From positions 1 to 20,795 of IMG/VR virus record IMGVR_UViG_3300037069_000487: a stretch of DNA of 20,795 nucleotides; one strand, written 5' to 3'. This document shows, piece by piece, positions 10,718 to 17,921 of this stretch. Positions within the stretch are counted from its first letter, which is position 1, and each line of letters starts with the position of its first letter. Position numbers and translations under genes: made by a program. The notes under the pieces are model-generated. The model made no database searches. It had not been told where the DNA came from and saw only the letters and a list, made by a program, of their open reading frames with translations. This stretch comes from a virus.

Positions 10718-12285
10718 TAGCCGACCGTTCGTCGGGTCAAGTCGACGCCCGACGTGCGCCGGCTACGCGCCGTCATAATGCCTTCGATCCGGCGGGCGAT
10801 CGTGTCGGCGGAATCCAAGCCGCCGTAAACCGTGATCGAGACCCCGCCGGCCGGCGCCGCCGAGAATCCCCCGGTTGCCGCGCGGAACGACGGCGCCAGA
10901 CCCAGACGCCCGCCGACGCCGACGGCAACGCCGGCGGGCGCCGCTTGCCCGCCGATTTTCAAACCGCCGAGGTTCGGAATCTTGATTTTCGAGATCCAAC
11001 CTATGACGGCTTGCACGGCCGAAACGACGGCCCGGAAGGCCGATTCGAGAGCTTGAATGGGATGCAAAATCGCGTTGACGACGGACATTACAACGTTTTT
11101 AAGCGCTTCCCATGCCGTTTTTCCGGCGTTCAAAATAGAGGTCCATACCGCCGCGATTATCGCTTGGATAGAACGCACGATATTGATAATGAACGTTATG
11201 CTAGCTTGCGTCGCGGTCGTGATGCCAGACCATGCCGCCTTCGCCGCGGCGACGATGCCGGCCCACATACCGATAAAGAAATTACGGAACCCCTCGCACT
11301 TGTTCCACAGAATCACGAACGCCGCGACCAAAGCAATAACGGCTATTATTATCCACGTGATCGGCGACGCGAGCCACGCCGCATTCATTGCCCAAGTAAC
11401 GACGGTCGCCGCGGTCATGGCAACGTTGAGAATGAGAATGACCGCGGCAAGTCCGCCGATTACGCCGACGATGATTCCGACGAGCGTTGTGTTTTCGCCT
11501 ATCCATTTCGCGAGACCGGCGAAGGCGCCCATAACGGCGACCACGACCGGCAAGAGCGCTTCGCCCAGCGCCGATTTAGCATTCTCAAATTCGGCGCTTG
11601 CGATCTGTGTTGAGCCGGCCGCGGTATCGGTCTCCCGGCCGAATTGGCCCATTGCCCCGCCGGCTTGCGCGGTCGCCATTTCGAGAATCGTTTGTGCCTT
11701 CGCCGCGGTCGCCGCTTCGCCGGTCAGACCGGACAATCCCTTTTTGGCAAGTTCGGCTTGCACCCGGGTTTGGGAGAGCGCCAGACCGTAGCGTTCGGCC
11801 GGGTCGGCTTCGCCGCGCAACGCCGCCGAGAGCGCGCCGACCGCGTCGGCCGTCGTGCCGCCGTAGGTCGCCGCGAGATCCGCGCCGATCGTTATTAGAT
11901 CCTTCGTCCCCTTAAGCGCCGACTTCGAGTCGACGCCGAGGTTATTAAGCTGCGCGCCGATAATCGACGCGAGTTCGCCATACTTCGACGCCGACAGACC
12001 AACCGACGTCGCCGCTTGATCGGCCCAGCCTTTGACAACGTCGGCATTCTTGCCGAAGACCGAGTCGAGCGCGCCCATAGCCTGTTGCGTGTCCGACGCC
12101 GAGTTGACCGCGGCAATCCCGATAGCGGTTATGGCGCCGATCGTGGCGAGCGCCGCCGGCGCCGCTTTTTTGACGCCGGCGCCGAATTTCTCATACCCGG
12201 ACGCGGCTTTGTCAATGTCTTTATTCGCGCCGGATGCGTCGGTAACAATTTTGACGATCAGAGAGACCGCGTTGCTACTTGCCAT
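10717..12285 (-). CDS. Tape measure protein
   Basis: A 522-residue protein that sets tail length and is ejected with the DNA. The start ATG at 12285 has GAAGG upstream and lies inside the end of the frameshifted chaperone frame. It has a helical, Ala/Lys-rich N-terminal half with the typical phage TMP segment (MGALDSVFGKNADVVKGWAD, TSVGLSASKYGELASIIGAQ, ADAVGALSAALRGEADPAER, YGLALSQ). A central hydrophobic block of several membrane-like helices follows (TLVGIIVGVIGGLAAVILIL, WIIIAVIALVAAFVILWN). More amphipathic helices and a Gly/Ala-rich C-terminus complete it. It is short for an actinophage tape measure, implying a tail of perhaps 75-80 nm at about 0.15 nm per residue. Confidence 0.93.
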   Translation of the reverse strand: MASSNAVSLIVKIVTDASGANKDIDKAASGYEKFGAGVKKAAPAALATIGAITAIGIAAVNSASDTQQAMGALDSVFGKNADVVKGWADQAATSVGLSASKYGELASIIGAQLNNLGVDSKSALKGTKDLITIGADLAATYGGTTADAVGALSAALRGEADPAERYGLALSQTRVQAELAKKGLSGLTGEAATAAKAQTILEMATAQAGGAMGQFGRETDTAAGSTQIASAEFENAKSALGEALLPVVVAVMGAFAGLAKWIGENTTLVGIIVGVIGGLAAVILILNVAMTAATVVTWAMNAAWLASPITWIIIAVIALVAAFVILWNKCEGFRNFFIGMWAGIVAAAKAAWSGITTATQASITFIINIVRSIQAIIAAVWTSILNAGKTAWEALKNVVMSVVNAILHPIQALESAFRAVVSAVQAVIGWISKIKIPNLGGLKIGGQAAPAGVAVGVGGRLGLAPSFRAATGGFSAAPAGGVSITVYGGLDSADTIARRIEGIMTARSRRTSGVDLTRRTVG

Positions 12286-12732
12286 GACGAGCCTTCGCTA
12301 TCTCTTCGGCTTGGATGCGCAAGACGTCGAGAGCGGTAACAATGGTCGCATCGTCTTCGTCCCTCCATTGCGCCGGCGACGTTTGGGTCGCGATCGCGAG
12401 TTCGATTAAGAGCCGGCTTCGAGATCCGGCGGGGTAGGGTCCACGGCATCGTCGCCGGCGGTCGACACTTCGATAAAGTTTTCTTCGAAACCCTCATACG
12501 ATCCGGAGACTTGCCCGGTTCGTTTGAGCGCGAAGAATGCCGAGACCGCGGTTAGCTTGATCGCCGAATCAAGCGGTTTCCCCCACGATTTGTGTTGAGC
12601 GAAGAGCGTTTCGGCCGACGCGATATCCCGCGTGATCGATTGCACTTCGAACTCTTCCCACGTCGCCGGGTCTTCCGGGTCGCCGAAGACCACGCGATAA
12701 CGCGGCGAGTTCAGTTTGATAGGTCCGCTCAT
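12275..12732 (-). CDS. Tail assembly chaperone G-T, -1 frameshift product
   Basis: If ribosomes slip -1 at GGGTTTC (12493-12487), the first 82 codons of the G gene are joined to a second frame. That frame has no start codon of its own and runs open to TAG at 12277-12275, giving about 152 residues. The added part ends with a sensible protein segment, LLIELAIATQTSPAQWRDED, then ALDVLRIQAEEIAKARHGK, of the kind seen in T domains. It overlaps the tape measure start by 11 nt. Stops in the -1 frame (TGA at TAT-GAG) just before the heptamer restrict the slip to this place or later. G and G-T act in a fixed ratio on the tape measure during tail assembly, as in lambda. Confidence 0.85.
12406..12732 (-). 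CDS. Tail assembly chaperone G
   Basis: A 108-residue unshifted form, MSGPIKLNSPRYRVVFGDPE. The start ATG overlaps the previous stop (ATGA). A beta-rich N-terminus leads into helices (DIASAETLFAQHKSWG, SAIKLTAVSAFFALKRTGQV) and an acidic tail (STAGDDAVDPTPPDLEAGS). Position between the tail structural proteins and the tape measure, small size, and the overlapping -1 frame mark it as the lambda G-type chaperone that holds the tape measure soluble until tail tube assembly. Confidence 0.88.
   Translation of the reverse strand: MSGPIKLNSPRYRVVFGDPEDPATWEEFEVQSITRDIASAETLFAQHKSWGKPLDSAIKLTAVSAFFALKRTGQVSGSYEGFEENFIEVSTAGDDAVDPTPPDLEAGS
12487..12493 (-). other. Programmed -1 frameshift site GGGTTTC
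   Basis: On the minus strand, G-GGT-TTC fits X-XXY-YYZ exactly in the frame of the G gene. After slipping, GGT pairs as GGG and TTC as TTT, which the same Phe tRNA reads. The upstream -1 frame is blocked by TGA four codons before, and the downstream -1 frame is open for 70 codons. Confidence 0.85.
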
Positions 12733-13133
12733 GCGCCACGCACCGCCCCGACTTTGTCGCCGAGTTCGCCGGCGTAAACCCGGGCGATCTCCGATTCGGT
12801 CGACGCGAGCGCGTCGGATGCAAAGTAGGTTGCCCGAATGTTGTGCGGCCCGCGCAGACCCGGCCGCGGGCCGATACCCCATTGCATAGCCGGCGCGTAG
12901 GCGACCCCGCCGCCGCCGAAGCGAACGGCCGCGGTCGCCTTGTCCGATTCCGGGCGCCACGAGCCGGCGAGTCGGCCGGTTCGGCGGGGTGCCCGCCGGC
13001 CGGCTTCGGCGCCGACCGTTTGCGCGGCCGTTGTGTTGGATCTCGCGAAGTCGTCGAGACCCGCGGAGAGTTGCCGAAGCGTGCGCGCGAGCGTGTCGGC
13101 GCCTTCCACGGTTATGGGTGCCGTCGTTCCCAT
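12729..13133 (-). CDS. HK97 gp10-like head-tail/tail completion protein
   Basis: A 134-residue protein. ADTLARTLRQLSAGLDDFAR is followed by RRAPRRTGRLAGSWRPE, the A/P-x-R/K-T-G-x-L motif of HK97 gp10-type proteins. AYAPAMQWGIGPRPGLRGPH and a C-terminal helix complete the family pattern. This family joins head and tail and is normally encoded before the major tail protein. Here it lies after it, between the major tail protein and the chaperones. Its stop overlaps the chaperone start (ATGA). Confidence 0.8.
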   Translation of the reverse strand: MGTTAPITVEGADTLARTLRQLSAGLDDFARSNTTAAQTVGAEAGRRAPRRTGRLAGSWRPESDKATAAVRFGGGGVAYAPAMQWGIGPRPGLRGPHNIRATYFASDALASTESEIARVYAGELGDKVGAVRGA

Positions 13134-13136
13134 GAC

Positions 13137-13652
13137 CTAGGCCGCTTCGGATTCGGCCGACGCGTCGGCCGGCTCTTCGATCGGGTTAGCGCCGCGAGCC
13201 TGTCGACCGTTCACGACGAACGCGCCGACGTCGTCACCCGGGACCGCCGGTCCCATTGTGTAGACCGGGGCGCCGACGATCGAAAATTCGAAATCGCTTG
13301 TCATATCGTCGCCGTAAGCGTCGGCGCCGAAGTCCAGCGGATCGATAATCAGCGTGCCGGCCGCGGCCGTGCCGTCGGCCGTGTTCGGCGTGAACGTGAA
13401 CGATTGTTCAGTGCCGGGCGCGGTTTGCGAGAGGTTGAACAAACCGGCCGCGTCGGGCGTGTCGATATCGACATTGCCCGTCATGGAATAGGTATAAGTG
13501 ATTTTGCCCGGCTTCACGGTTCCGCAAAGCTTCGTCGTCGAATCGGCTTCGTCTTTCGACGACGTGATCCGGCAACCATTTATCAGACATTCCACGTCGA
13601 TTTCCGAGCCGACGGCGCCGATTTGCAGCGTGCCGGGACCAAATACAGGCAT
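13137..13652 (-). CDS. Major tail (tube) protein
   Basis: A 171-residue protein starting MPVFGPGTLQIGAVGSEIDV, with a GAAGGGAAA ribosome site suited to high expression. It is beta-rich throughout (ECLINGCRITSSKDEADSTT, GKITYTYSMTGNVDIDTP, QSFTFTPNTADGTAAAGTLI), consistent with the tail tube fold. It ends in an acidic disordered tail (EEPADASAESEAA). Its size and position upstream of the chaperones and tape measure support the call. Tube subunits polymerise around the tape measure. Confidence 0.87.
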   Translation of the reverse strand: MPVFGPGTLQIGAVGSEIDVECLINGCRITSSKDEADSTTKLCGTVKPGKITYTYSMTGNVDIDTPDAAGLFNLSQTAPGTEQSFTFTPNTADGTAAAGTLIIDPLDFGADAYGDDMTSDFEFSIVGAPVYTMGPAVPGDDVGAFVVNGRQARGANPIEEPADASAESEAA

Positions 13653-13670
13653 AGCATTTTCCCTTCGTGA

Positions 13671-14012
13671 TTAGATGCGCGCCGACCACGTCAGCACATA
13701 GACCGGCAAGAGTGACCCGTCGGGCATTAGCGCATCGTCGGGTCGAGCGGTCGCCACGACCCCGTCGAGTGCCCATTGAATCCGGCCGATCAAATCGGAT
13801 TGCGCCTTAAGGTTTTCGGTCGTGCCGGCGTCGCCGGTAATGCTCCATATCGTGTATTCGGCATCCCAACAGTTTTTGCCGAACCGGTAAGACAAGACCG
13901 GCGCCCGGACTTGCACACACGGCGGGTTCACGTCGCGCGCGTCGGCGACCGCGCGAACGCCGTGCGCTTCGAGCTTGTCAATTACCGATTGCACGGCCGC
14001 GGCAAGGTCCAT
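13671..14012 (-). CDS. Tail terminator-like protein
   Basis: A 113-residue protein, MDLAAAVQSVIDKLEAHGVR. The ATG at 14012 lies 4 nt after the previous stop; a longer open frame upstream is an Arg/Ser-rich shadow of the adaptor gene. It begins with a helix, then CVQVRAPVLSYRFGKNCW and a beta sheet (AEYTIWSITGDAG). A helix with Asp-Leu-Ile-Gly-Arg and a closing strand (LLPVYVLTWSARI) follow. This alpha/beta build with an N-terminal helix fits lambda gpU/gp37-like tail terminators. It is placed between the adaptor and tail tube genes. Confidence 0.7.
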   Translation of the reverse strand: MDLAAAVQSVIDKLEAHGVRAVADARDVNPPCVQVRAPVLSYRFGKNCWDAEYTIWSITGDAGTTENLKAQSDLIGRIQWALDGVVATARPDDALMPDGSLLPVYVLTWSARI

Positions 14013-14016
14013 AGCG

Positions 14017-14418
14017 TCACGCCGAAATCGGGGGCGCCCATGCACCCGTGTGTAAGGCACGTTCGATATCCGTGTCGTATCGGGTGACGAATGAGACGTT
14101 TTCGCCGAACACTTCGAGACCGGCCGGCGAGTTCCGCCGCCGGAACTCGCGAGCGGCATACATGACCGCCCCGTTATAGGCTTCGGCATCCGGCGCATAG
14201 CTCGCCGGCGCCGCGTCGGTTGCCGGCACGATGAATTCGGGTCGGCATCGTTCGACGTAGGGTTCCGCCATTGCGCAGACCATCGACAACGTCGTGTCGT
14301 CGGTCGTGTCGTAATCGCGAAGCCGCAACCATTCTTTGACGCTCGCCGGCGCCAACCATGCCGGTTCGAAAACCGGCGGGGTCGGAACCGCCTTCGGGTC
14401 GATAACGGGGTCGGTCAT
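14017..14418 (-). CDS. Head-tail adaptor (gp6-like connector)
   Basis: A 133-residue protein starting MTDPVIDPKAVPTPP (14418, 7 nt after the capsid gene). After a Pro-rich lead it is helical with the adaptor signature ASVKEWLRLRDYDTTDDTTL and MVCAMAEPYVERCRPEF. It ends with YNGAVMYAAREFRRRNSPAG and the loop VTRYDTDIERALHTG. This matches the HK97 gp6/SPP1 gp15 connector family, which forms a ring below the portal. It lies right after the major capsid gene as usual. Confidence 0.85.
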   Translation of the reverse strand: MTDPVIDPKAVPTPPVFEPAWLAPASVKEWLRLRDYDTTDDTTLSMVCAMAEPYVERCRPEFIVPATDAAPASYAPDAEAYNGAVMYAAREFRRRNSPAGLEVFGENVSFVTRYDTDIERALHTGAWAPPISA

Positions 14419-14425
14419 GTTGCGC

Positions 14426-15625
14426 CTACTTCGACGCCGACTTCGACGCGAGCGGCACAACGGCCGTCGTGACCGAGACCGCCGCGCGGGTGTCGGTTAC
14501 GGCGAATTCGGCCCGGGTCTCTGCCAGTAGAACCAACAGGTTCCGGACGAAATAATCGTCGTGCGAGTCGGTCAGATATACGGCCGTCTTCGCCCGGTCA
14601 AACCACGTCAGCGCCGACCGGAAGTCGCCGACTTCGGCCGTGCCGATCGGCTGATCGGGATTCGGAATCGGGGTCAGACCCCAATAGGTCGGATACGCCG
14701 TCGGCCCATTGTTCGAGTCGATCGCCGTGTTAACATCCATTTCCGCCCAGTCGGCCGGGTTCAGAATCACGGCGTTGGGGCTGTACCCGTTCGCCTGTAC
14801 TTCGCCGGCCGCGATCCGGATTCCCATGAGAATATCCGAGTTGTTCACCTCTTCGAACGCCGCGCCGGCAAGAGCCGCCGCCGCCGCCTTCGACAGTGCG
14901 TTGGTCAGACCACGCCGCAACTCGCCTTCGACGATCGATTGGATGCGCGGGTAATCCTCTAGCGCCTGTCGGGTAATCGCCTTCCAGTGCGCATAGGTTT
15001 TCAGACCCACGGTTACTTCGGTCGGCGTCATGGTCGCTTCCGGCTTCACGGCGCCTTCGGCCACGACCGCCGCGTCGCTTGGATCGCTCCACGTGATATA
15101 CGAAACCGAACCGCCGGCGACTACTTCGTGACCGATCACGTTAAGTAGCGGCGCCGAGTAAACCGGCGACGGCGGGTTAACGACAACCGGCGGCAAGTTC
15201 AGGTCGGCGGTCGAGATCGCGGCCCGGTTTTCAAGAAAACCGGCGAACTCTACCCGGCGCGACGTGCCGGCGCCTTCGTAGTTTTTGAACGCGTCCGATT
15301 CGACGAATTGGGCGCCTACCGTCTTCGGAGTCTCGACCGGCTTACCCGAATCGCGAACCGCGATCGCGCGCCGTTCGGCGCTCTCTTCGAGCCGCGACGC
15401 CGACGAAATGATCGTTTCGAATTTGTCGTTGGCTTCGACCGCCGTGCGAAGTTCGACGATCTCGTCGTCGAGCGACTTAATCTGATCGCGCCAACCGTTG
15501 AGTTGGGTTCGCTGTTCGGCGGTCGGTTCGACCGAGTCTTTCGCGCAACGGTCGAGAATCGCCGTTGCCGCGTCGTTCAGTGTGGCGCGTTCACGCATTT
15601 TCGCTTTGAGATATGCGACAGACAT
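14426..15625 (-). CDS. Major capsid protein, HK97 fold
   Basis: A 399-residue protein with a strong AAGGGAAA ribosome site. Residues 1-100 are a charged coiled-coil scaffold (delta) domain (TAEQRTQLNGWRDQIKSLDD, EIVELRTAVEAND), which the adjacent protease would remove. The cut would lie near 100-120, around KPVETPKTVGAQF. The body has the HK97 landmarks: PLLNVIGHEVVAGGSVSYIT, the E-loop area EGAVKPEATMTPTEVTVGLK, TYAHWKAITRQALEDYP, the long spine helix before ALSKAAAAALAG, and ILNPADWAEM, GLTPIPNPDQP at the P domain. It forms the icosahedral shell. The cleavage site is inferred. Confidence 0.95.
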   Translation of the reverse strand: MSVAYLKAKMRERATLNDAATAILDRCAKDSVEPTAEQRTQLNGWRDQIKSLDDEIVELRTAVEANDKFETIISSASRLEESAERRAIAVRDSGKPVETPKTVGAQFVESDAFKNYEGAGTSRRVEFAGFLENRAAISTADLNLPPVVVNPPSPVYSAPLLNVIGHEVVAGGSVSYITWSDPSDAAVVAEGAVKPEATMTPTEVTVGLKTYAHWKAITRQALEDYPRIQSIVEGELRRGLTNALSKAAAAALAGAAFEEVNNSDILMGIRIAAGEVQANGYSPNAVILNPADWAEMDVNTAIDSNNGPTAYPTYWGLTPIPNPDQPIGTAEVGDFRSALTWFDRAKTAVYLTDSHDDYFVRNLLVLLAETRAEFAVTDTRAAVSVTTAVVPLASKSASK

Positions 15626-15735
15626 AACACTTTCCCTTCAAGAGTGAATGCCGAAATTTGGATATTTCGACCGTTCCCCTTGCGAGAGCGGTACGCGACG
15701 TTTGCCGGTTTCCCTACGGATGCTTCGCATCGACC
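15626..15735. other. Spacer between protease and capsid genes, with small hairpins
   Basis: A 110-base gap in an otherwise packed operon; no gene is seen. It contains two CCCTACGG direct repeats (15712-15719 and 15734-15741, the latter entering the protease stop) flanking a hairpin GATGC-TTC-GCATC (15719-15731). An AT-rich inverted repeat CGAAAT...ATTTCG (15652-15669) lies nearer the capsid start. It may hold an RNA-processing stem or an extra promoter to raise capsid yield. Confidence 0.4.
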
Positions 15736-16317
15736 CTACGGTCGAAGATGCGCCATAAGTAGAGTTTGCGACATACGCGGCCGGTCGTCAATAGTGAGAT
15801 CGAGCGGCGCGAAGATCGCCCGCCATTCGGCGAGGTCAGCGCCGGCCGATCGCACGTCGATAATCTCGGCTTCGTCGTAAGCCGGCTCTTCGACCAACGA
15901 CACGTGATCGAGCCGGGCCGCGGTAATCACCCGGACGCCGCCGCGTCGCTCTTCGGCGCGCGGGATGAAACCTATGCTCAGACCCCCATAAACGCCGTCT
16001 GCCGCGTTGGCGCGGGCCGACTCGCCTTCGGGTGTCCGGTTGAGCCTAAAACGCGCCCAGAGACCCGCGGAGCGCTCTTCGAAGGCGTTTGAGTAGCCGA
16101 CCGGAACCCGTTGCATGGAATGGTTGTAATCGGTCAGCTTCACGCGTGCCTTACTCGCGAGCAATTCGGCGAAGGCGCCCCGGGCGAACATTTCCGGTAT
16201 CGCGCCGGCCCGGTCGGTCGGCCGATCGTAGGGAACGCATATCCCTTCGATATAGTGCCGGCCGGCGTCGTCGGCGCGGATCTCGACGGCGTCGAGCGGA
16301 ACGAATGTCGTTTCCAT
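15736..16317 (-). CDS. HK97-family prohead protease
   Basis: A 193-residue serine protease that processes the capsid delta domain and then itself. It opens IEGICVPYDRPTDRAG and PEMFARGAFAELL. The catalytic His is at about 66 in DYNHSMQRVPVG and the Ser at about 114 in YGGLSIGFIP. DHVSLVEEPAYDEAEI carries the third acidic residue. Length and motif spacing are normal for the family. A GGGAGA ribosome site precedes the ATG at 16317. It sits between portal and capsid genes as expected. Confidence 0.95.
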   Translation of the reverse strand: METTFVPLDAVEIRADDAGRHYIEGICVPYDRPTDRAGAIPEMFARGAFAELLASKARVKLTDYNHSMQRVPVGYSNAFEERSAGLWARFRLNRTPEGESARANAADGVYGGLSIGFIPRAEERRGGVRVITAARLDHVSLVEEPAYDEAEIIDVRSAGADLAEWRAIFAPLDLTIDDRPRMSQTLLMAHLRP

Positions 16318-16329
16318 TGTGAGATCTCC

Positions 16330-17673
16330 CTATGCGGTCGGGGTCGATTGAGCCGGCGCCGGGGTAGCATCCGGCGCCGGCGGCTCAACGATCGGCGCCG
16401 GCGCCGCGGTCAAGGGCGGCAGGTCTTCGGCGTCGCGGACTTCGTCGAGCGTCATAAAGCCTTTGTCCAGCGCCACGCCGTAGGCGTTATAGCGCGTGGT
16501 CGTGTCGCCGCGGAGTAGGCCGCGGAAGTCGACTTTTAGAGTCGTGCCGGCCGGCAAGACCGCGTCGACCGCGGCTTCGAGCTTCGTCGCGATCGGCAAG
16601 AGCGTGTCTTGCACGTAATCGGCGTTCGCCATTTCGAGGGTCGAATATTGCATCGATCCGCCCATAGACACGCCGAGTTTGCCCGGCGGGACGCCGAAGA
16701 TTAGCGCGATTTCCCACGCGTTTAGTCGTTTCATATCGACGTATTGCATGGTTTGCGGGTTAATGTCGATCGGGTGAAATTCGGTCGTCGCGTTCAATAC
16801 GGCGATCGATTTATGGTCGCCGCCGTGCGCGCGCATCCATGCCGATTTCAGAGTGTCGGCTTGCGTTTGGGTTAGGTCCGGTTTCGTCGACTGTAGGTAG
16901 CCGTTCGGCACGCCGCGTTCGAAGATGTTGTCGGCGAAGCTGCGCACGTGTTCGGCGAAGCCGAGGTCGGCGGCGTGCGCTTCGATCACGCCCAGACCGC
17001 GCCGGTACCCGGGCCGCACGACCCAGCGCGTTATCAAGAGTTCCCGGGAATCGAGGATAAGCCAACCGGGATATTCGGCTTCCGGGTCGTTAAAGTCGGG
17101 GTCGGCGACGGCGAACCGGCCGTCGGGGGTGAGTTCGAGATACCGCGGGTTCAGATTGTAGAGCGGCGCGACAATCGGTCCGGTTGGCTCGCCGGCGTCG
17201 TCGTGCACCCGGGGCGTGTACGTGATGCCTTCGCCTAGCAGAATCATCGACCGAAGATGTTGCGACCAAAAGTCGACCCCGGAGAATCGCACGCCGAGTT
17301 CGGCGGCGACCGCACGCCGGCCGTCGCGCGCCGTGTTTTGCGGGTCGACAAGCCACGCCGGCGGTTCGATCCGGTCGCGACCCCGGTAGGTCTTCCACGG
17401 CATCGACGCCGTCTTGTCGGCGGTCAATTGCAGACAGCGCGACACGGCGGGCAGACCGAGACCGGCCGCCGGCGAGAGTGCCCCCGGGGGAGGATTCCCG
17501 AATGGTCCCCCGGTCCCGTCGGAGTCGGCCGGCCCGTCCCACCATAACCACGGCGCGTCGACTTCCCACCCGTCGGGGTCGTTTAGCAGAATGTCGCGAC
17601 CGTCGGTCGCCGTGTGAACAGTGCCGGCGACGTTGCCGGCGAAGGGCGATCGGATCGGGTCGTATTGCGCCAT
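16330..17673 (-). CDS. Portal protein
   Basis: A phage portal of about 447 residues starting MAQYDPIRSPFAGN (17673). The same frame has ATGs at 17712 and 17718 and open codons beyond, but those overlap the small gene upstream and the far upstream residues are low-complexity; no start has a clear ribosome site. HK97-type landmarks are LGLPAVSRCLQLTADKTASM near the N-terminus, GLGVIEAHAADLGFAEHVRS, FADNIFERGVPNGYL, the AWEIALIFGVPPGKLG segment and SMQYSTLEMANADYVQDTLL. A Pro/Ala-rich tail ends it. Twelve copies form the DNA entry ring and bind the terminase. Confidence 0.93.
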   Translation of the reverse strand: MAQYDPIRSPFAGNVAGTVHTATDGRDILLNDPDGWEVDAPWLWWDGPADSDGTGGPFGNPPPGALSPAAGLGLPAVSRCLQLTADKTASMPWKTYRGRDRIEPPAWLVDPQNTARDGRRAVAAELGVRFSGVDFWSQHLRSMILLGEGITYTPRVHDDAGEPTGPIVAPLYNLNPRYLELTPDGRFAVADPDFNDPEAEYPGWLILDSRELLITRWVVRPGYRRGLGVIEAHAADLGFAEHVRSFADNIFERGVPNGYLQSTKPDLTQTQADTLKSAWMRAHGGDHKSIAVLNATTEFHPIDINPQTMQYVDMKRLNAWEIALIFGVPPGKLGVSMGGSMQYSTLEMANADYVQDTLLPIATKLEAAVDAVLPAGTTLKVDFRGLLRGDTTTRYNAYGVALDKGFMTLDEVRDAEDLPPLTAAPAPIVEPPAPDATPAPAQSTPTA

Positions 17674-17695
17674 AAGTCGATAATGCAACGGGTGT

Positions 17696-17908
17696 CTAAC
17701 ATTCGCCGTCATTTTCATTAACGACTTTTGACGATCTCGCCGCGCGCATGTAGCCGGCTTGCCGGATCGTGAAATCTCCCGGGTGCGCGCGGCGTTCGTG
17801 GTCGGCGGCGAGCGACCACGCGGCGTCGCGGTCGGTCCCGACGTCTTGATATCCGCACTCGCAAACAATGACGATCGAATATCCGGTCCGGTCATAGCGA
17901 ACCCTCAT
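17696..17908 (-). CDS. Small zinc-ribbon-like protein between terminase and portal
   Basis: A 70-residue protein, MRVRYDRTGYSIVIVCECGY, starting 13 nt after the terminase stop with GAGG upstream. CEC (about 16-18) and the later HERRAH pattern suggest one zinc site (C-x-C ... H-x4-H), and a lone Cys ends the protein. The middle (DAAWSLAADHERRAH) is helical. Small proteins of this kind often stand between terL and portal in actinophages, with no proven role. Its 3' end overlaps the possible early portal starts. Confidence 0.65.
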   Translation of the reverse strand: MRVRYDRTGYSIVIVCECGYQDVGTDRDAAWSLAADHERRAHPGDFTIRQAGYMRAARSSKVVNENDGEC

Positions 17909-17921
17909 TGCGGCGCCGCCT

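Noticed and set aside
12258-12497. Open frame with its own ATG overlapping the tail chaperone gene
   Set aside because: It is the +1 frame, Arg/Ser-rich and without a ribosome site. The true second part is the -1 frame reached by slippage.
14561-14962. Plus-strand open frames opposite the capsid and tail genes
   Set aside because: Arg/Pro-rich mirror frames without ribosome sites, opposite genes with clear families.
17719-17895. Long N-terminal extension of the portal protein
   Set aside because: The added residues are low-complexity, in the shadow of the small gene at 17,696-17,908, and not typical of portals.
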